NCBI RefSeq assembly: GCF_920984675.1
Contig: NZ_CAKLBV010000015.1
Coordinates: 26,580-90,579 of the forward strand
Length of the DNA stretch: 64,000 nt
Direction: 5' to 3'
DNA from: Methylobacterium sp. Leaf118
Lineage (GTDB): Bacteria > Pseudomonadota > Alphaproteobacteria > Rhizobiales > Beijerinckiaceae
The translations under genes were made by a program, and so were the position numbers. Below, in pieces: positions 11,413 to 21,200 of this stretch. How positions within the stretch are numbered: position 1 is the stretch's first letter; each line of letters starts with the position of its first letter. The notes under the pieces are model-generated. The model made no database searches and had not been told where the DNA came from. It was given only the letters and a program-made list of their open reading frames with translations.

Positions 11413-12642
11413 TCAAAGATCCGGCGAGAGCGGCATCTGGACCGAGCCGTCCAGGAACTTCGTCGGCCCGGCCGCGGACGGGTTGATGTCGAAGTCGAAG
11501 ATGCCGGTCGGAATCCAGAGGGTCGCGCAGGCGTTCGGGATGTCGACGACGCCGGAGATGTGCCCCTGGACCGGCGCGGTGCCGAGGATCGAGTAGGCCT
11601 GGGCGCCCGAATATCCGAACTTCTTGAGATACTCGATCGCGTTGAGGCAGGCTTGGCGATACGCGACCGTGACGTCGAGGTAATGCTGCTTGCCGTGCTC
11701 GTCGACGGAGACGCCCTCGAAGATCAGGTGATCGTCATATTTCGGCGTGATCGGCGACGGCTTGAAGATCGGGTTCCGGATCCCGTACTTGGCCATGCCG
11801 TCCTTGATCAGGCTCACCTTGAGGTGGACCCAGCCCGCCATCTCGATGGCGCCGCAGAAGGTGATCTCACCGTCGCCCTGGCTGAAATGCAGGTCGCCCA
11901 TGGAGAGGCCGGCGCCGGGCACGTAGACGGGGAAGTAGATCTTGGAGCCGCGCGACAGATCCTTGATGTCGCAATTGCCGCCATGCTCGCGTCCCGGCAC
12001 CGTGCGGGCGCCCGTCGCCGCCGCCGTCTCCTTCGCCTCGCCCGTCAGGCGGCCCATATGCGCGGTCGGGCCGAACGGGAGGGTGGCGAGCGCCGGCACC
12101 CGGCTCGGATGGGTGTCGAAGAGCGCTTTTTCGCGCACATTCCACGTTTCGAGCATCTTCGGATCCGGCAGGCAGCCGATCAGGCCGGGATGGATCAGGC
12201 CGGGGAAGCGCACGCCGGGGACGTGGCGCGACTTGGTGAACATCCCCTCGAAATCCCAGATCGACTTCTGGGCCTGAGGGAAGTGCTCGTCGAGGAAGCC
12301 GCCGCCGTTGTTCTTCGAGAAGAAGCCGTTGAAGCCCCACTGGCTCTCGGGCTTGGCGCCGATATCGAGCAGATCGACCACCAGCAGGTCGCCGGGCTCG
12401 GCCCCCTCGACGCCGATCGGGCCGGACAGGAAGTGGACGATTGACAGGTCGATGTCGCGCACGTCGTCGGCGGAATCGTTGTTCTTGATGAAGCCGCCGG
12501 TCCAGTCATAGGTCTCGACGATGAAGTCGTCGCCGGGCTTGACCATGGCGACCATCGGGATGTCCGGGTGCCAGCGATTGTGCACCATGTCGTTGTCGTA
12601 GGCCGATTGCGTGAGATCGACCTTGATCAGGGTTTCGGGCAT
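11413..12642 (-). CDS. fmdA: formamidase FmdA
   Basis: FmdA belongs to the acetamidase/formamidase family and hydrolyses formamide to formate and ammonia. It has 409 residues from ATG 12642 (AGGAG upstream). Diagnostic blocks include IKVDLTQSAYDNDMVHNRWHPDIPMV, WTGGFIKNNDSADDVRDIDL, GPIGVEGAEPGDLLVVDLLD and, near the middle, REHGGNCDIKDLSRGSKIYFPV with the conserved metal-site histidine/aspartate. The length equals that of the Methylophilus enzyme. It is followed directly by fmdB and preceded by the urea/amide transporter. The released formate can be oxidised by the Fdh1 encoded at 23367-28107. Confidence 0.95.
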   Translation of the reverse strand: MPETLIKVDLTQSAYDNDMVHNRWHPDIPMVAMVKPGDDFIVETYDWTGGFIKNNDSADDVRDIDLSIVHFLSGPIGVEGAEPGDLLVVDLLDIGAKPESQWGFNGFFSKNNGGGFLDEHFPQAQKSIWDFEGMFTKSRHVPGVRFPGLIHPGLIGCLPDPKMLETWNVREKALFDTHPSRVPALATLPFGPTAHMGRLTGEAKETAAATGARTVPGREHGGNCDIKDLSRGSKIYFPVYVPGAGLSMGDLHFSQGDGEITFCGAIEMAGWVHLKVSLIKDGMAKYGIRNPIFKPSPITPKYDDHLIFEGVSVDEHGKQHYLDVTVAYRQACLNAIEYLKKFGYSGAQAYSILGTAPVQGHISGVVDIPNACATLWIPTGIFDFDINPSAAGPTKFLDGSVQMPLSPDL

Positions 12643-12801
12643 TTCCGTCGCCACTCCTCTTGGGACAATGGGCAGCCGTTCCCGTTGCGTGTCCGGGGTT
12701 GTTCCGGCCGCTCTCGTGGGTCTCGTGAACTCGGCGTTCCCTGGCGCGCCCTCCTCCCCCACACGGACTCGGGCGAGCCCGAGATCCGCAACCTTCCCGT
12801 G

Positions 12802-12827
12802 CTCAGATCGGGCAGGCCCGATCTGAG
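12802..12827 (-). terminator. hairpin after urtE
   Basis: A perfect 12-bp inverted repeat (CTCAGATCGGGC/GCCCGATCTGAG, 2-nt spacer) lies 22 bases past the urtE stop and 160 bases before fmdA. It probably marks the end of the urt transcript or limits read-through into fmdA. Confidence 0.5.
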
Positions 12828-12848
12828 TGGCGGAGAGGGGCGCGTGGC

Positions 12849-13595
12849 TCAGACCGACAGGAAGCGGGCGACCTGCGCCTCGTCGATGTCGGCCCGCAAC
12901 GATTCGTGGACGATCGAACCGTTCTCGATGACGAGAACCCGGTCGGCCACGTCCATGGCAAAGCTTAAGACCTGCTCCGAGACGACGATCGACAGACCGC
13001 GTTCGTCGCGAATCTTCTTCAGCGTACGCCCCATTTCCCGAATGATCGAGGGCTGGATCCCCTCCGTCGGCTCATCGAGGAGGAGAACCTTCGGGTTGCT
13101 GGCGAGCGCCCGGGCGATGGCGAGCTGCTGCTGCTGGCCGCCGGAGAGATTGCCGCCGCGCCGTCCCTTCATCTCCAGCAGGACCGGGAACATCGTGTAG
13201 AGATCCTGCGGCACCTTGCGCGAGCCGGTCACCGTGAGCCCGGTCTCGATGTTCTCCTGCACCGTCATGGTGGAGAAGATCATCCGCCCCTGCGGCACGT
13301 AGGCGAGGCCCTTCGCGACGCGGCTGTGGCTCTTCAGGGCGGTGACGTCGACGCCGTCCACGGTGATCGTGCCGGACTTCGTCGGCACGATGCCCATGAG
13401 CGTCTTCATGAGCGTCGACTTGCCCATGCCGTTGCGGCCCATCACGGCCACGATCTCGCCGGGCGCGACATCGATGTCGATGCCGTGCAGGACTTCGCTC
13501 TGGCCATAGGCCGCGTGGAGATCGGCGATCGCCAGGATCGGCGCGGCCCCCGGCATGACCGGCGGCACCAGCGGGGACGGGGAGGTCTGGAGCAT
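12849..13595 (-). CDS. urtE: urea ABC transporter ATP-binding subunit UrtE
   Basis: This is the second ATPase of the branched-chain-type ABC importer for urea and small amides. It has 248 residues. Walker A is GRNGMGKST, the signature is LSGGQQQQLAIARAL and Walker B is VLLLDEPTEGIQPS, with the UrtE-typical PQGRMIFSTMTVQENIETGL. The start at 13595 avoids the overlap with urtD that a longer frame would give. It is the last gene of urtABCDE. Confidence 0.95.
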   Translation of the reverse strand: MLQTSPSPLVPPVMPGAAPILAIADLHAAYGQSEVLHGIDIDVAPGEIVAVMGRNGMGKSTLMKTLMGIVPTKSGTITVDGVDVTALKSHSRVAKGLAYVPQGRMIFSTMTVQENIETGLTVTGSRKVPQDLYTMFPVLLEMKGRRGGNLSGGQQQQLAIARALASNPKVLLLDEPTEGIQPSIIREMGRTLKKIRDERGLSIVVSEQVLSFAMDVADRVLVIENGSIVHESLRADIDEAQVARFLSV

Positions 13596-13608
13596 GATCG
13601 GCGCGCCC

Positions 13609-14394
13609 TCAGTGACCGAGATAGACTTCGACGACCTTCGGATCGTTCTTGACCCGCTCCATCGAGCCCTCCGACAAAACACGGCCCTGATGGAGCACGG
13701 TGACCCGGTGGGCGATGTCCTCGACGAACTTCATGTCGTGCTCGATGACGAGCACCGAGCGGCCCTTGATGATCTGGTTCAGGAGCTCGGCGGTCTTGAT
13801 GCGCTCGCCGACGCTCATGCCGGCCACCGGCTCGTCGAGCATCAGGAGTTCCGGGTCCTGGATCAGCAGCATGCCGATCTCCAGCCACTGCTTCTGGCCG
13901 TGGCTCAGGAACTCGGCCCGCTCGTCGAGCTGGTCCTTCAGGAAGATCGTCTGGGCGATCTCATGGATGCGGTCGCGCACCTCGGCGTCGCGCTTGAAGG
14001 TGAGCGCGCCAAACACCGACCGGCCGCGCGGAAACGAGATCTCGAGATTTTCGAACACCGTCAAGTCGTCGTAGATCGAGGGCGTCTGGAACTTGCGGCC
14101 CACGCCGGCCTGGACGATCGCGCTCTCGGAGAGCTTGGTCAGTTCCTGGCCCTTGTACTTGATCGAGCCGGAACTCGCCCGGGTGCGACCGCAGATCAGG
14201 TCGAGCACCGTGGTCTTGCCGGCGCCGTTCGGGCCGATGATGACCCGGATCTCGTCCGGATCGACGTAGAACGAGACGTCGTTGACCGCCTTAAACCCGT
14301 CGAAGGAGACGGTGAGCGCCTCGACCGCCAGCAGGAAACTTTTGTCGTCTGCCGGCGTGCCGATCGGCGCGGTGGGGAGGATGGCCGCGTTCAT
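13609..14394 (-). CDS. urtD: urea ABC transporter ATP-binding subunit UrtD
   Basis: First ATPase of the importer, 261 residues. It contains Walker A GPNGAGKTT, the variant signature LSHGQKQWLEIGMLL typical of UrtD, and Walker B LLMLDEPVAGM. ATG 14394 is preceded by GAGGACG. A GTG at 14409, overlapping the urtC stop, is an alternative start. Confidence 0.95.
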   Translation of the reverse strand: MNAAILPTAPIGTPADDKSFLLAVEALTVSFDGFKAVNDVSFYVDPDEIRVIIGPNGAGKTTVLDLICGRTRASSGSIKYKGQELTKLSESAIVQAGVGRKFQTPSIYDDLTVFENLEISFPRGRSVFGALTFKRDAEVRDRIHEIAQTIFLKDQLDERAEFLSHGQKQWLEIGMLLIQDPELLMLDEPVAGMSVGERIKTAELLNQIIKGRSVLVIEHDMKFVEDIAHRVTVLHQGRVLSEGSMERVKNDPKVVEVYLGH

Positions 14395-14405
14395 GGTTCT
14401 CGTCC

Positions 14406-15587
14406 TCACTCGGCCGGGGCGCCGTGGGGCAAAGCCGGGCTGGCGACGGGCGCCAAACTCTTGGCCTTGCGGAACAGGCGGGGTTCGATGTGCTCGCGCC
14501 AGATTCCGGCGAGCCCGTTGGGGAAGATCAGAACCACGGCGATGAACAGGCCGCCGAGGCCGAACAGCCAGAGATCGGGGAAGCTCTCGGAGAAGCTCGT
14601 CTTGGCCCAGTTGACCAGCAGCGTCCCCCAGACCGCGCCGAACAGCGACAGGCGTCCGCCGACGGCAGCGTAGATCACCATCTCGATCGAGGGCACGATG
14701 CCGACGAACGACGGCGACATGAACCCGACCTGCAGGGTGAACATCGCCCCGCCGATCGCCGCGAAGGCCGCCGCCAGGCAGAAGGCGAACACCTTGAAGC
14801 CCGCCACCGAGTAGCCGGAGAAGCGGACCCGGTCCTCCTTCTCGCGCATGGCCACCAGAATGCGCCCGAGCTTCGACTTCTTCACGTACTGCGCCATCAG
14901 GATGCAGCCGATGAGGAGCCCGCCATTGACGAAGTAGAGGATGAACTTCGCGCTATCCTGGCGGATGTCCCAGCCGTGCAGCGTGCGCAGGTCCGTGATG
15001 CCGTTGATGCCGCCGGTATAGCCCTGCTGACCGACGATCAGGATCGTCAGGATCGCGGCGATGGCCTGGGTGATGATGGCGAAGTAGGTGCCGCCGACGC
15101 GCCGCTTGAACATCGCCACCGAGATGAGGAAGGCGAAGGCCACCGGCACCGCGACGACGAGGATCAGGGTCAGCGGCAGGCTCTGGAACGGATGCCAGAA
15201 CCAGGGCAGCGACGTGATCTGGTTCCAGTCCATGAAGTCGGGAATGCCCGGCGTCGACTGGATTTTGGTGTTCTCGACGCTCGAAGCCTCCAGCTTCAAG
15301 TACATCGCCATACAATATCCGCCCAACCCGAAAAAGACGCCCTGGCCCAGCGAGAGGATGCCGGCATAGCCCCAGCAGATGACGAGACCGAGGGCGACGA
15401 AGGCGTAGGTGAGGTATTTGCCGACGAGGTTGAGGCGGAAGCCGTCGAGCATCAGCGGCAGGACCACCAGGATCACGCCGGCGAGCAGCAGCAGGCTCAC
15501 CCACTCGACCGGCTTCATGAAGGGGTTGTCGTTGACGGTGACCGCCTTCGACAGAGACTGCATCGGGCTCGTCTTCGGGTTCGTCAT
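14406..15587 (-). CDS. urtC: urea ABC transporter permease UrtC
   Basis: LivM-type inner-membrane permease of 393 residues with about ten hydrophobic segments. It has the UrtC block LVICWGYAGILSLGQGVFFGLGGY and the EAA-like region near FAAAFAAIGGAMFT. It pairs with UrtB to form the channel. The start at 15587 is 12 bases after the urtB stop. The same proteins are called FmdE/FmdF in Methylophilus, where the substrates are urea and short-chain amides. Confidence 0.95.
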   Translation of the reverse strand: MTNPKTSPMQSLSKAVTVNDNPFMKPVEWVSLLLLAGVILVVLPLMLDGFRLNLVGKYLTYAFVALGLVICWGYAGILSLGQGVFFGLGGYCMAMYLKLEASSVENTKIQSTPGIPDFMDWNQITSLPWFWHPFQSLPLTLILVVAVPVAFAFLISVAMFKRRVGGTYFAIITQAIAAILTILIVGQQGYTGGINGITDLRTLHGWDIRQDSAKFILYFVNGGLLIGCILMAQYVKKSKLGRILVAMREKEDRVRFSGYSVAGFKVFAFCLAAAFAAIGGAMFTLQVGFMSPSFVGIVPSIEMVIYAAVGGRLSLFGAVWGTLLVNWAKTSFSESFPDLWLFGLGGLFIAVVLIFPNGLAGIWREHIEPRLFRKAKSLAPVASPALPHGAPAE

Positions 15588-15599
15588 CGGGGGCGCTCC

Positions 15600-16526
15600 T
15601 CAGCGACGGACCTTGAGGGTGAACAGGCCCTGCGGCCGCAGCATCAGGATCCCCACCACCGCGAGCAGGGTGAGCACCTTGGCCATCGAGCCGGAGAGGA
15701 AGAATTCGAGGGTCGACTGGGTCTGCGAGATCGAGAAGGCCGAGGCGACGGTGCCGAGCAGGCTCGCCGCGCCCCCGAACACCACGATCAGGAAGGTGTC
15801 GACGATGTAGAGCTGGCCCGAGGTCGGCCCGGTGGAGCCGATCATCGTGAAGGCCGAGCCGGCGATGCCGGCGATGCCGCAGCCGAGACCGAAGGTGGTG
15901 CGGTCGACCTTCTCGGTATCGATGCCGACGGCGCCCGCCATCGGGCGGTTGCTCATCACCGCCCGGATCTGCGCGCCGAAGCGCGAGCGGTACATGAGCA
16001 CCGCGACGCCCAGCGTGATGACGGTCGTGACCGCGATCACGAACAGCCCGTTGATCTGCACCTCGATCGAGTCGGTGACGGGGATCGAGCCCATCATCCA
16101 GGAGGGCAGTTCGACGCCGACCTCGCGCGGGCCGAAGATCGTGCGGTAGGCCTGCTGCAGGATCAGCGAGAGGCCCCAGGTCGCCAGCAGCGTATCGAGC
16201 GGACGCTTGTAGAGGTGGCGGATCAGCGCCCATTCCACCAGCATGCCCATCGCCCCGGAGGCCAGGAAGGCGAGCGCCATGGCGACGAAGAAGTAGGCGG
16301 GAAACAGCGACGGCAGATACGCCTGGAAGAACGTCGAGCAGAGATAGGTCACATAGGCGCCCAGGATCATGAACTCGCCGTGAGCCATGTTGATGACGCC
16401 CATCTGGCCGAAGATGATCGCGAGCCCCAGCGCCATCAGGACGTAGACGGAGAACAGGATCAGACCGGCAAAGCCCTGCATCACGAAGATCGAGCTGAGG
16501 TCTGCGAGCGAATATTCGCCGAACAT
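15600..16526 (-). CDS. urtB: urea ABC transporter permease UrtB
   Basis: LivH-type permease, 308 residues, with about eight hydrophobic segments. The block ALGLAIIFGQMGVINMAHGE is diagnostic for the family, and the C-terminus ends LMLRPQGLFTLKVRR. ATG 16526 (MFGEYSLADL) was chosen; the longer open frame upstream is non-coding spacer that contains two hairpins. Most proteobacterial UrtB proteins carry a longer N-terminal periplasmic region, so this is the short form. Confidence 0.94.
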   Translation of the reverse strand: MFGEYSLADLSSIFVMQGFAGLILFSVYVLMALGLAIIFGQMGVINMAHGEFMILGAYVTYLCSTFFQAYLPSLFPAYFFVAMALAFLASGAMGMLVEWALIRHLYKRPLDTLLATWGLSLILQQAYRTIFGPREVGVELPSWMMGSIPVTDSIEVQINGLFVIAVTTVITLGVAVLMYRSRFGAQIRAVMSNRPMAGAVGIDTEKVDRTTFGLGCGIAGIAGSAFTMIGSTGPTSGQLYIVDTFLIVVFGGAASLLGTVASAFSISQTQSTLEFFLSGSMAKVLTLLAVVGILMLRPQGLFTLKVRR

Positions 16527-16599
16527 GATGGGGGTCCCCGGCGGAATGGTCTGGCGGGATCGCGATGGAGGGCGCAGCAAGTGTCGGGCCACGCAAGGC

Positions 16600-16621
16600 C
16601 TCCTCCCCATGTGGGGAGGAG
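16600..16621. repeat. palindrome in the urtA-urtB spacer
   Basis: CTCCTCCCCA and its exact complement TGGGGAGGAG are separated by 2 bases in the 187-bp spacer between urtA and urtB. This could be a dispersed intergenic palindrome or an mRNA-stability hairpin. Confidence 0.5.
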
Positions 16622-16675
16622 CGTCAGGGGGAAGGCGGCGCCGGATCGGTGGCGGCTGTGCCTTTCGGGACGCAG

Positions 16676-16701
16676 CGCCGCCGCCCCGCGAGGCGGCGGC
16701 G
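16676..16701 (-). terminator. attenuator-like hairpin after urtA
   Basis: A 10-bp perfect stem (CGCCGCCGCC/GGCGGCGGCG, 6-nt loop) starts 12 bases past the urtA stop and precedes urtB. Such hairpins commonly raise binding-protein output over permease output in ABC operons. No T-tract is present, so partial termination is an inference. Confidence 0.45.
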
Positions 16702-16713
16702 TGGCCGTCGCGG

Positions 16714-17979
16714 CTACTGGTAGCCCTTCGGGAAGGGATTCGGCTCGATCAGCTCGGGGCTCTCGTAGACCACTTCGAATTGTCCGGTCGGCAGGGCCTT
16801 GGCGACGCGGGTCTTCGACCAGAGGTGGTGATTGGGATGGATCTTCACGTAACCTTCGGGCGCTTCCTTGAATTCGATCCCCGCAGAGGCGGCGGCCACC
16901 TTGTCGACATCGAAGGAGCCGGCCTTCTCGACCGACATCTTCCACAGGAACGGACCGAGATAGGCGGCCTGGGTGACGTCGCCGATGACGGTCTTCTCGC
17001 CCCACATCTTCTTGAAGGCGGCGACGAAGGCCTCGTTGTTGGGGTTCTTGAGCGACTGGAAGTACTTCATGCAGGAATAAGCGCCGGCGATGTTGTCGCC
17101 GCCGATGCCGTCGATCTCGTCCTCGGTGACCGAGATCGTCAGCAGGGTCTGCTTGTTGAGATCGATGCCGGCCGCCTTGAGCTGCTTGTAGAAGGCCACG
17201 TTCGAGCCGCCGACCACGTCGGCGAAGATCACGTCGGGCTTCTTGAGCTTGATCTTGTTGATAACCGAGTTGAACTGCGTGTGACCGAGCGGGAAATATT
17301 CCTCGCCCGAGACCGTGCCCTTGAGAACGTTCTCGATGTGCTTGCGGGCGATCTTGTTCGAGGTACGCGGCCAGATGTAGTCCGAGCCGACCATGAAGAA
17401 CGACTTGGCGCCCTTCTCCTTCGCCACCCAGTCGAGCGAGGCGAGGATCTGCTGCGTCGCCTCCTGGCCGGTGTAGATGACGTTCTTGGACTGCTCCAGG
17501 CCCTCGTAGAAGGTCGGGTAGTAGAGAAGGCCGTTATACTGCTCGAAGACCGGCAGCGCCGCCTTGCGCGAGGCCGAGGTCCAGCAGCCCATCACCGCCG
17601 CGCAGTGATCGTTGACGAGGAGCTTCTTGGCCTTCTCGGCAAAGGTCGGCCAGTCGGAGGCGCCGTCCTCCTGGATCACCTTGATCTTGCGGCCCAGCAC
17701 GCCGCCCATCTCGTTGATCTGGGCGATGGCGAGCTTCTCGGCCTGGATCGAGCCGGTCTCGGAGATCGCCATGGTGCCGGTGGCCGAGTGCAGGATGCCG
17801 ACCGTGACCTCGGTGTCGGTCACCGCGAGCCCGGTCGTGTTGACCGCCGAGATCGGAGCGGCGGCGAAGGCGGTGCGGGGCATCAAGGCCAGCGCGGGCA
17901 GGCCGGCCATGCCCATCAGGAGGGTGCGCCGCAGCGGCGAGCGCGGGCCGTTCTCGGTGTCGGATCTGTCCTTCGCCAT
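16714..17979 (-). CDS. urtA: urea/short-chain amide ABC transporter substrate-binding protein UrtA
   Basis: This is the periplasmic binding protein of the importer, 421 residues from ATG 17979. It has a signal peptide with an RR pair (SPLRRTLLMGMAGLPALAL) and a predicted cut near AFAAAP, possibly a Tat-type signal. The mature part carries the UrtA blocks VGILHSATGTMAISETG, DGASDWPTFAEKAKKLL, GCWTSASRKAALPVFEQYNGLLYYPTFYEG and VGSDYIWPRTSNKIA. An ATG at 18015 would lengthen the N-region by 12 residues. It is the first gene of the minus-strand block and is transcribed divergently from the sensor kinase. Confidence 0.95.
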   Translation of the reverse strand: MAKDRSDTENGPRSPLRRTLLMGMAGLPALALMPRTAFAAAPISAVNTTGLAVTDTEVTVGILHSATGTMAISETGSIQAEKLAIAQINEMGGVLGRKIKVIQEDGASDWPTFAEKAKKLLVNDHCAAVMGCWTSASRKAALPVFEQYNGLLYYPTFYEGLEQSKNVIYTGQEATQQILASLDWVAKEKGAKSFFMVGSDYIWPRTSNKIARKHIENVLKGTVSGEEYFPLGHTQFNSVINKIKLKKPDVIFADVVGGSNVAFYKQLKAAGIDLNKQTLLTISVTEDEIDGIGGDNIAGAYSCMKYFQSLKNPNNEAFVAAFKKMWGEKTVIGDVTQAAYLGPFLWKMSVEKAGSFDVDKVAAASAGIEFKEAPEGYVKIHPNHHLWSKTRVAKALPTGQFEVVYESPELIEPNPFPKGYQ

Positions 17980-18070
17980 TCTGCCAGCCCTGTCACCTCG
18001 CGTCCGGCGGCTCATGGTGCGGCCGCGGATCGACGAGGGTCAGGCTAGGCCGCGGGTTGCGCCGCAGCAT

Positions 18071-18088
18071 ATACGCTGTTCTGCGTAT
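18071..18088. promoter_or_regulatory. palindromic operator candidate between urtA and the sensor kinase
   Basis: ATACGC and GCGTAT, separated by 6 bases, sit about 95 bases upstream of the urtA start and 185 bases upstream of the divergent kinase start. A LuxR-type dimer could bind here. The candidate regulator is the response regulator encoded at 21698. Confidence 0.4.
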
Positions 18089-18273
18089 GGCCGGGGCGGC
18101 GGGCCGCGGGCACGATGACGGCCCTTCGATCGGATGCCGCACTCGACGCGTCCGGGCGCGCATGGCTCTTGCGAGGGCGAGGGGCCGGCGCGCATCCTGC
18201 GCACCGGGCAGGGCGGAGACCCGGGCAGGGACTCGTCAGGCGGTCGCGTACGGGATCGACGACAGACGTCACG

Positions 18274-21200
18274 ATGAACGGCCGCCAGCACATCATCCCG
18301 ATCCGGCGCGCCTACAACCGCTTGGTGGCGGATGAGACGCTGGAGGATTACGCCCTCCGCTTCACCGCCAAGAAGGCCCGCCGCTGGACGCCGATGGCGG
18401 TGGCCCAGACGGCTTTGGGCTCGATCTCGTTCCTGGCCCTGGAGGCCATCGGCGGGACGCTGGTGTTGGCGGTGGGCTTCACCAACACGCTCGCCGCCGT
18501 GCTCCTCGTCGGCGCACTCATCTTCGCCACCGCCGCGCCGATCACCGTCTATGCCGCCCGCTACGGCGTCGACATGGACCTCCTCACCCGGGGCGCGGGC
18601 TTCGGCTATCTCGGCTCGACCATCACCTCGCTGATCTATGCGAGCTTCACCTTCCTGTTCCTGGCGATCGAGGCCGCCATCATGGCCCTGGCGCTGCAAC
18701 TCTGCTTCGGGCTGCCGCTCTGGCTCGGCTACATCGTCTGCGCCGGCATCGTCATTCCGCTGGTGGTCTACGGCATCCGGCTCATCAGCCGCTTCCAGAT
18801 CTGGACGCAGCCGGTCTGGATCGCCCTGAACCTGCTGCCGCTCGCCTTCATCGCCCTGAGCCCGGACGCGCCCGCCTCGCTCGCCACGCTCCAGACCTTC
18901 CCGGGCCTCGGGCCGGGGGCGGCGGCCGGGTTCGATGCCCTCCGCTTCGGGCTGGCCACCAGCGTGCTCCTGGCCCTCCTCGCCCAGGTCGGCGAGCAGG
19001 TCGATTTTCTCCGGTTCGTCCCACCGGCCCGAGGGACGCGCGACATCACGTGGTGGTCGGCGGTGCTCGCGGGCGGCGCGGGCTGGATCGTGCCGGGCCT
19101 GCTCAAGATCCTGCTCGGGGCCTTCCTCGCCGTGCTGGCTTTGGGCCACGGCATCCCGGCGCCCCAGGCCGCCGAGCCGACCCGGATGTACGCGGTCGCC
19201 TTCGGCTACGTGACGCCCTCGCGGGAGGGCGCGCTCCTGCTGATGACCGGATTCGTGGCGCTCTCGCAGATCAAGATCAACCTCACCAACGCCTATGCGG
19301 GCTCGATCGCGTGGTCGAACTTCTTCTCGCGCCTCACCCACAGCCATCCGGGCCGGGTGGTGTGGCTCGTCTTCAACGTCGCCATCGCCCTGATGTTGAT
19401 GGAGCTCGGCATCGACAAGACGATCGAGAGCACCCTGCCCCTCTACGCCGTCGTGGTCTCGGCCTGGGTCGGGGCGCTCGCCTCGGACCTCGCCGTCAAC
19501 AAGCCGCTCGGGCTGTCGCCGCCGGGCATCGAGTTCAAGCGCGCCCATCTCTACGCGGTCAATCCGGTCGGCATCGGAGCGATGGCGCTGGGACTGGCGC
19601 TGGGCTGGCTCGCCTATGCGGGCGCGTTCGGGACCCTGGCCGCCGCCTTCGCGCCGCTGATCGCCCTCGCCGCCGCCTTCGGGGCCGCGCCGCTGATCGC
19701 CTGGGGCACGGAGGGGCGCTACTACATCGCCCGGCCGCCGGAGGCCGGGCTGGCGTCGGGCGGCGAGATCGTCTGCAGGGTCTGCGAGCTGCCTTTCGAG
19801 GGCGAGGACATGGCGCAGTGCCCCGCCTATGGCGGACCGATCTGCTCCCTGTGCTGCTCGCTCGATGCCCGTTGTAGCGACCTGTGCAAGCCGCACGGAC
19901 GCCTCGACGCCCAGGCCCAGGCGAGCCTCGGGCGCTTCGTGCCGGCCCCCGTCGCGGCCTGGATCGGCGCGCCGCTCGGACGCTACCTCGCCCTGATGCT
20001 CTGCCTCGTGGGCGTGGTCGGGCTGATCCTCGGCGTCGTCCACGCGGGCGCCAGCAGCGGGCAGCCGGAGCATCGCGAGACCCTGCGGGCCGCGCTCACG
20101 AGCGTGTTCTTCATCCTCGTGCTGATCCTCGGCGTCGTCGCGTGGCTGTTCGTGCTCGCCCAGGAGAGCCGCCGCGTCGCCCAGGCCGAGACCGAGCGCC
20201 AGACCGCGCTCTACCAAGCCGAGATCGCCGCCCACAAGATCACCGACGCCAAGCTGCAGGAGGCCAAGGAGACGGCCGAGGCCGCCAACCTCGCCAAAAG
20301 CCGCTACGTCGTCGGCATCAGCCACGAGCTGCGCACGCCGCTGAACGCCGTGCTCGGCTACGCCCAGCTCCTCGAGGTCGATCCCGAGATCCCGGCGCCG
20401 CGGCGGCGCGGCCTTCAGGTGATCCGACGCAGCGCCCAGCATCTCTCCGGCCTGATCGACGGCCTGCTCGACATCTCCCGCATGGAGGCCGGGCGCCTTC
20501 AGGTTCACCGCAACGAGATCCGGCTGGCCGACTTCCTGGACCAGATCGTCGACATGGTGCGGCTCCAAGCGGAGGCCGCGGGCCTGCAGTTCCGCTTCAC
20601 CCGGCCCGAGACCCTGCCGGCGGTCGTCGCCACCGACGAGAAGCGCCTGCGCCAGATCCTGCTCAACCTCCTGTCCAACGCGATCAAGTTCACGCCGTCG
20701 GGCGAGATCGGCCTCGAGGTGACCTATCGCAGCCAAGTGACGGTCTTCACCATCCGCGACACCGGCCTCGGCATCCGGCCGGACGACCTCGGGCGCATCT
20801 TCGAGCCGTTCGAGCGCGGCTCGATTCCCGCCGCCCGGAGCCAGCCCGGCACCGGCCTCGGGCTCACCATCGCCGGCCTGCTGGCGCAGGTGATGGGCGG
20901 AGAGATCACCGTGGAGAGCGAGGTCGGGCGCGGGACCCGCTTCCGGGTCAGGCTGATGCTGTCGTCGGTGGCGCGCCCCGCGGCGAGCCCCGCGGCTCCC
21001 CCGGGGCCGGCCATGGCCAGCGCCCCGCGCCGCTATGCGGGCCGCCGCCGCCATGTCCTCGTGGTCGACGACGACCCGGCCCACCGCACCCTGATGCGCG
21101 ACATCCTCGAACCCCTCGGGATCGCGGTCGCAGAGGCGCCCGACGGGCCGGCCTGCCTCGCTTTGTGGGACGCGAACCCGGCGCATCCGCCTGACCTCGT

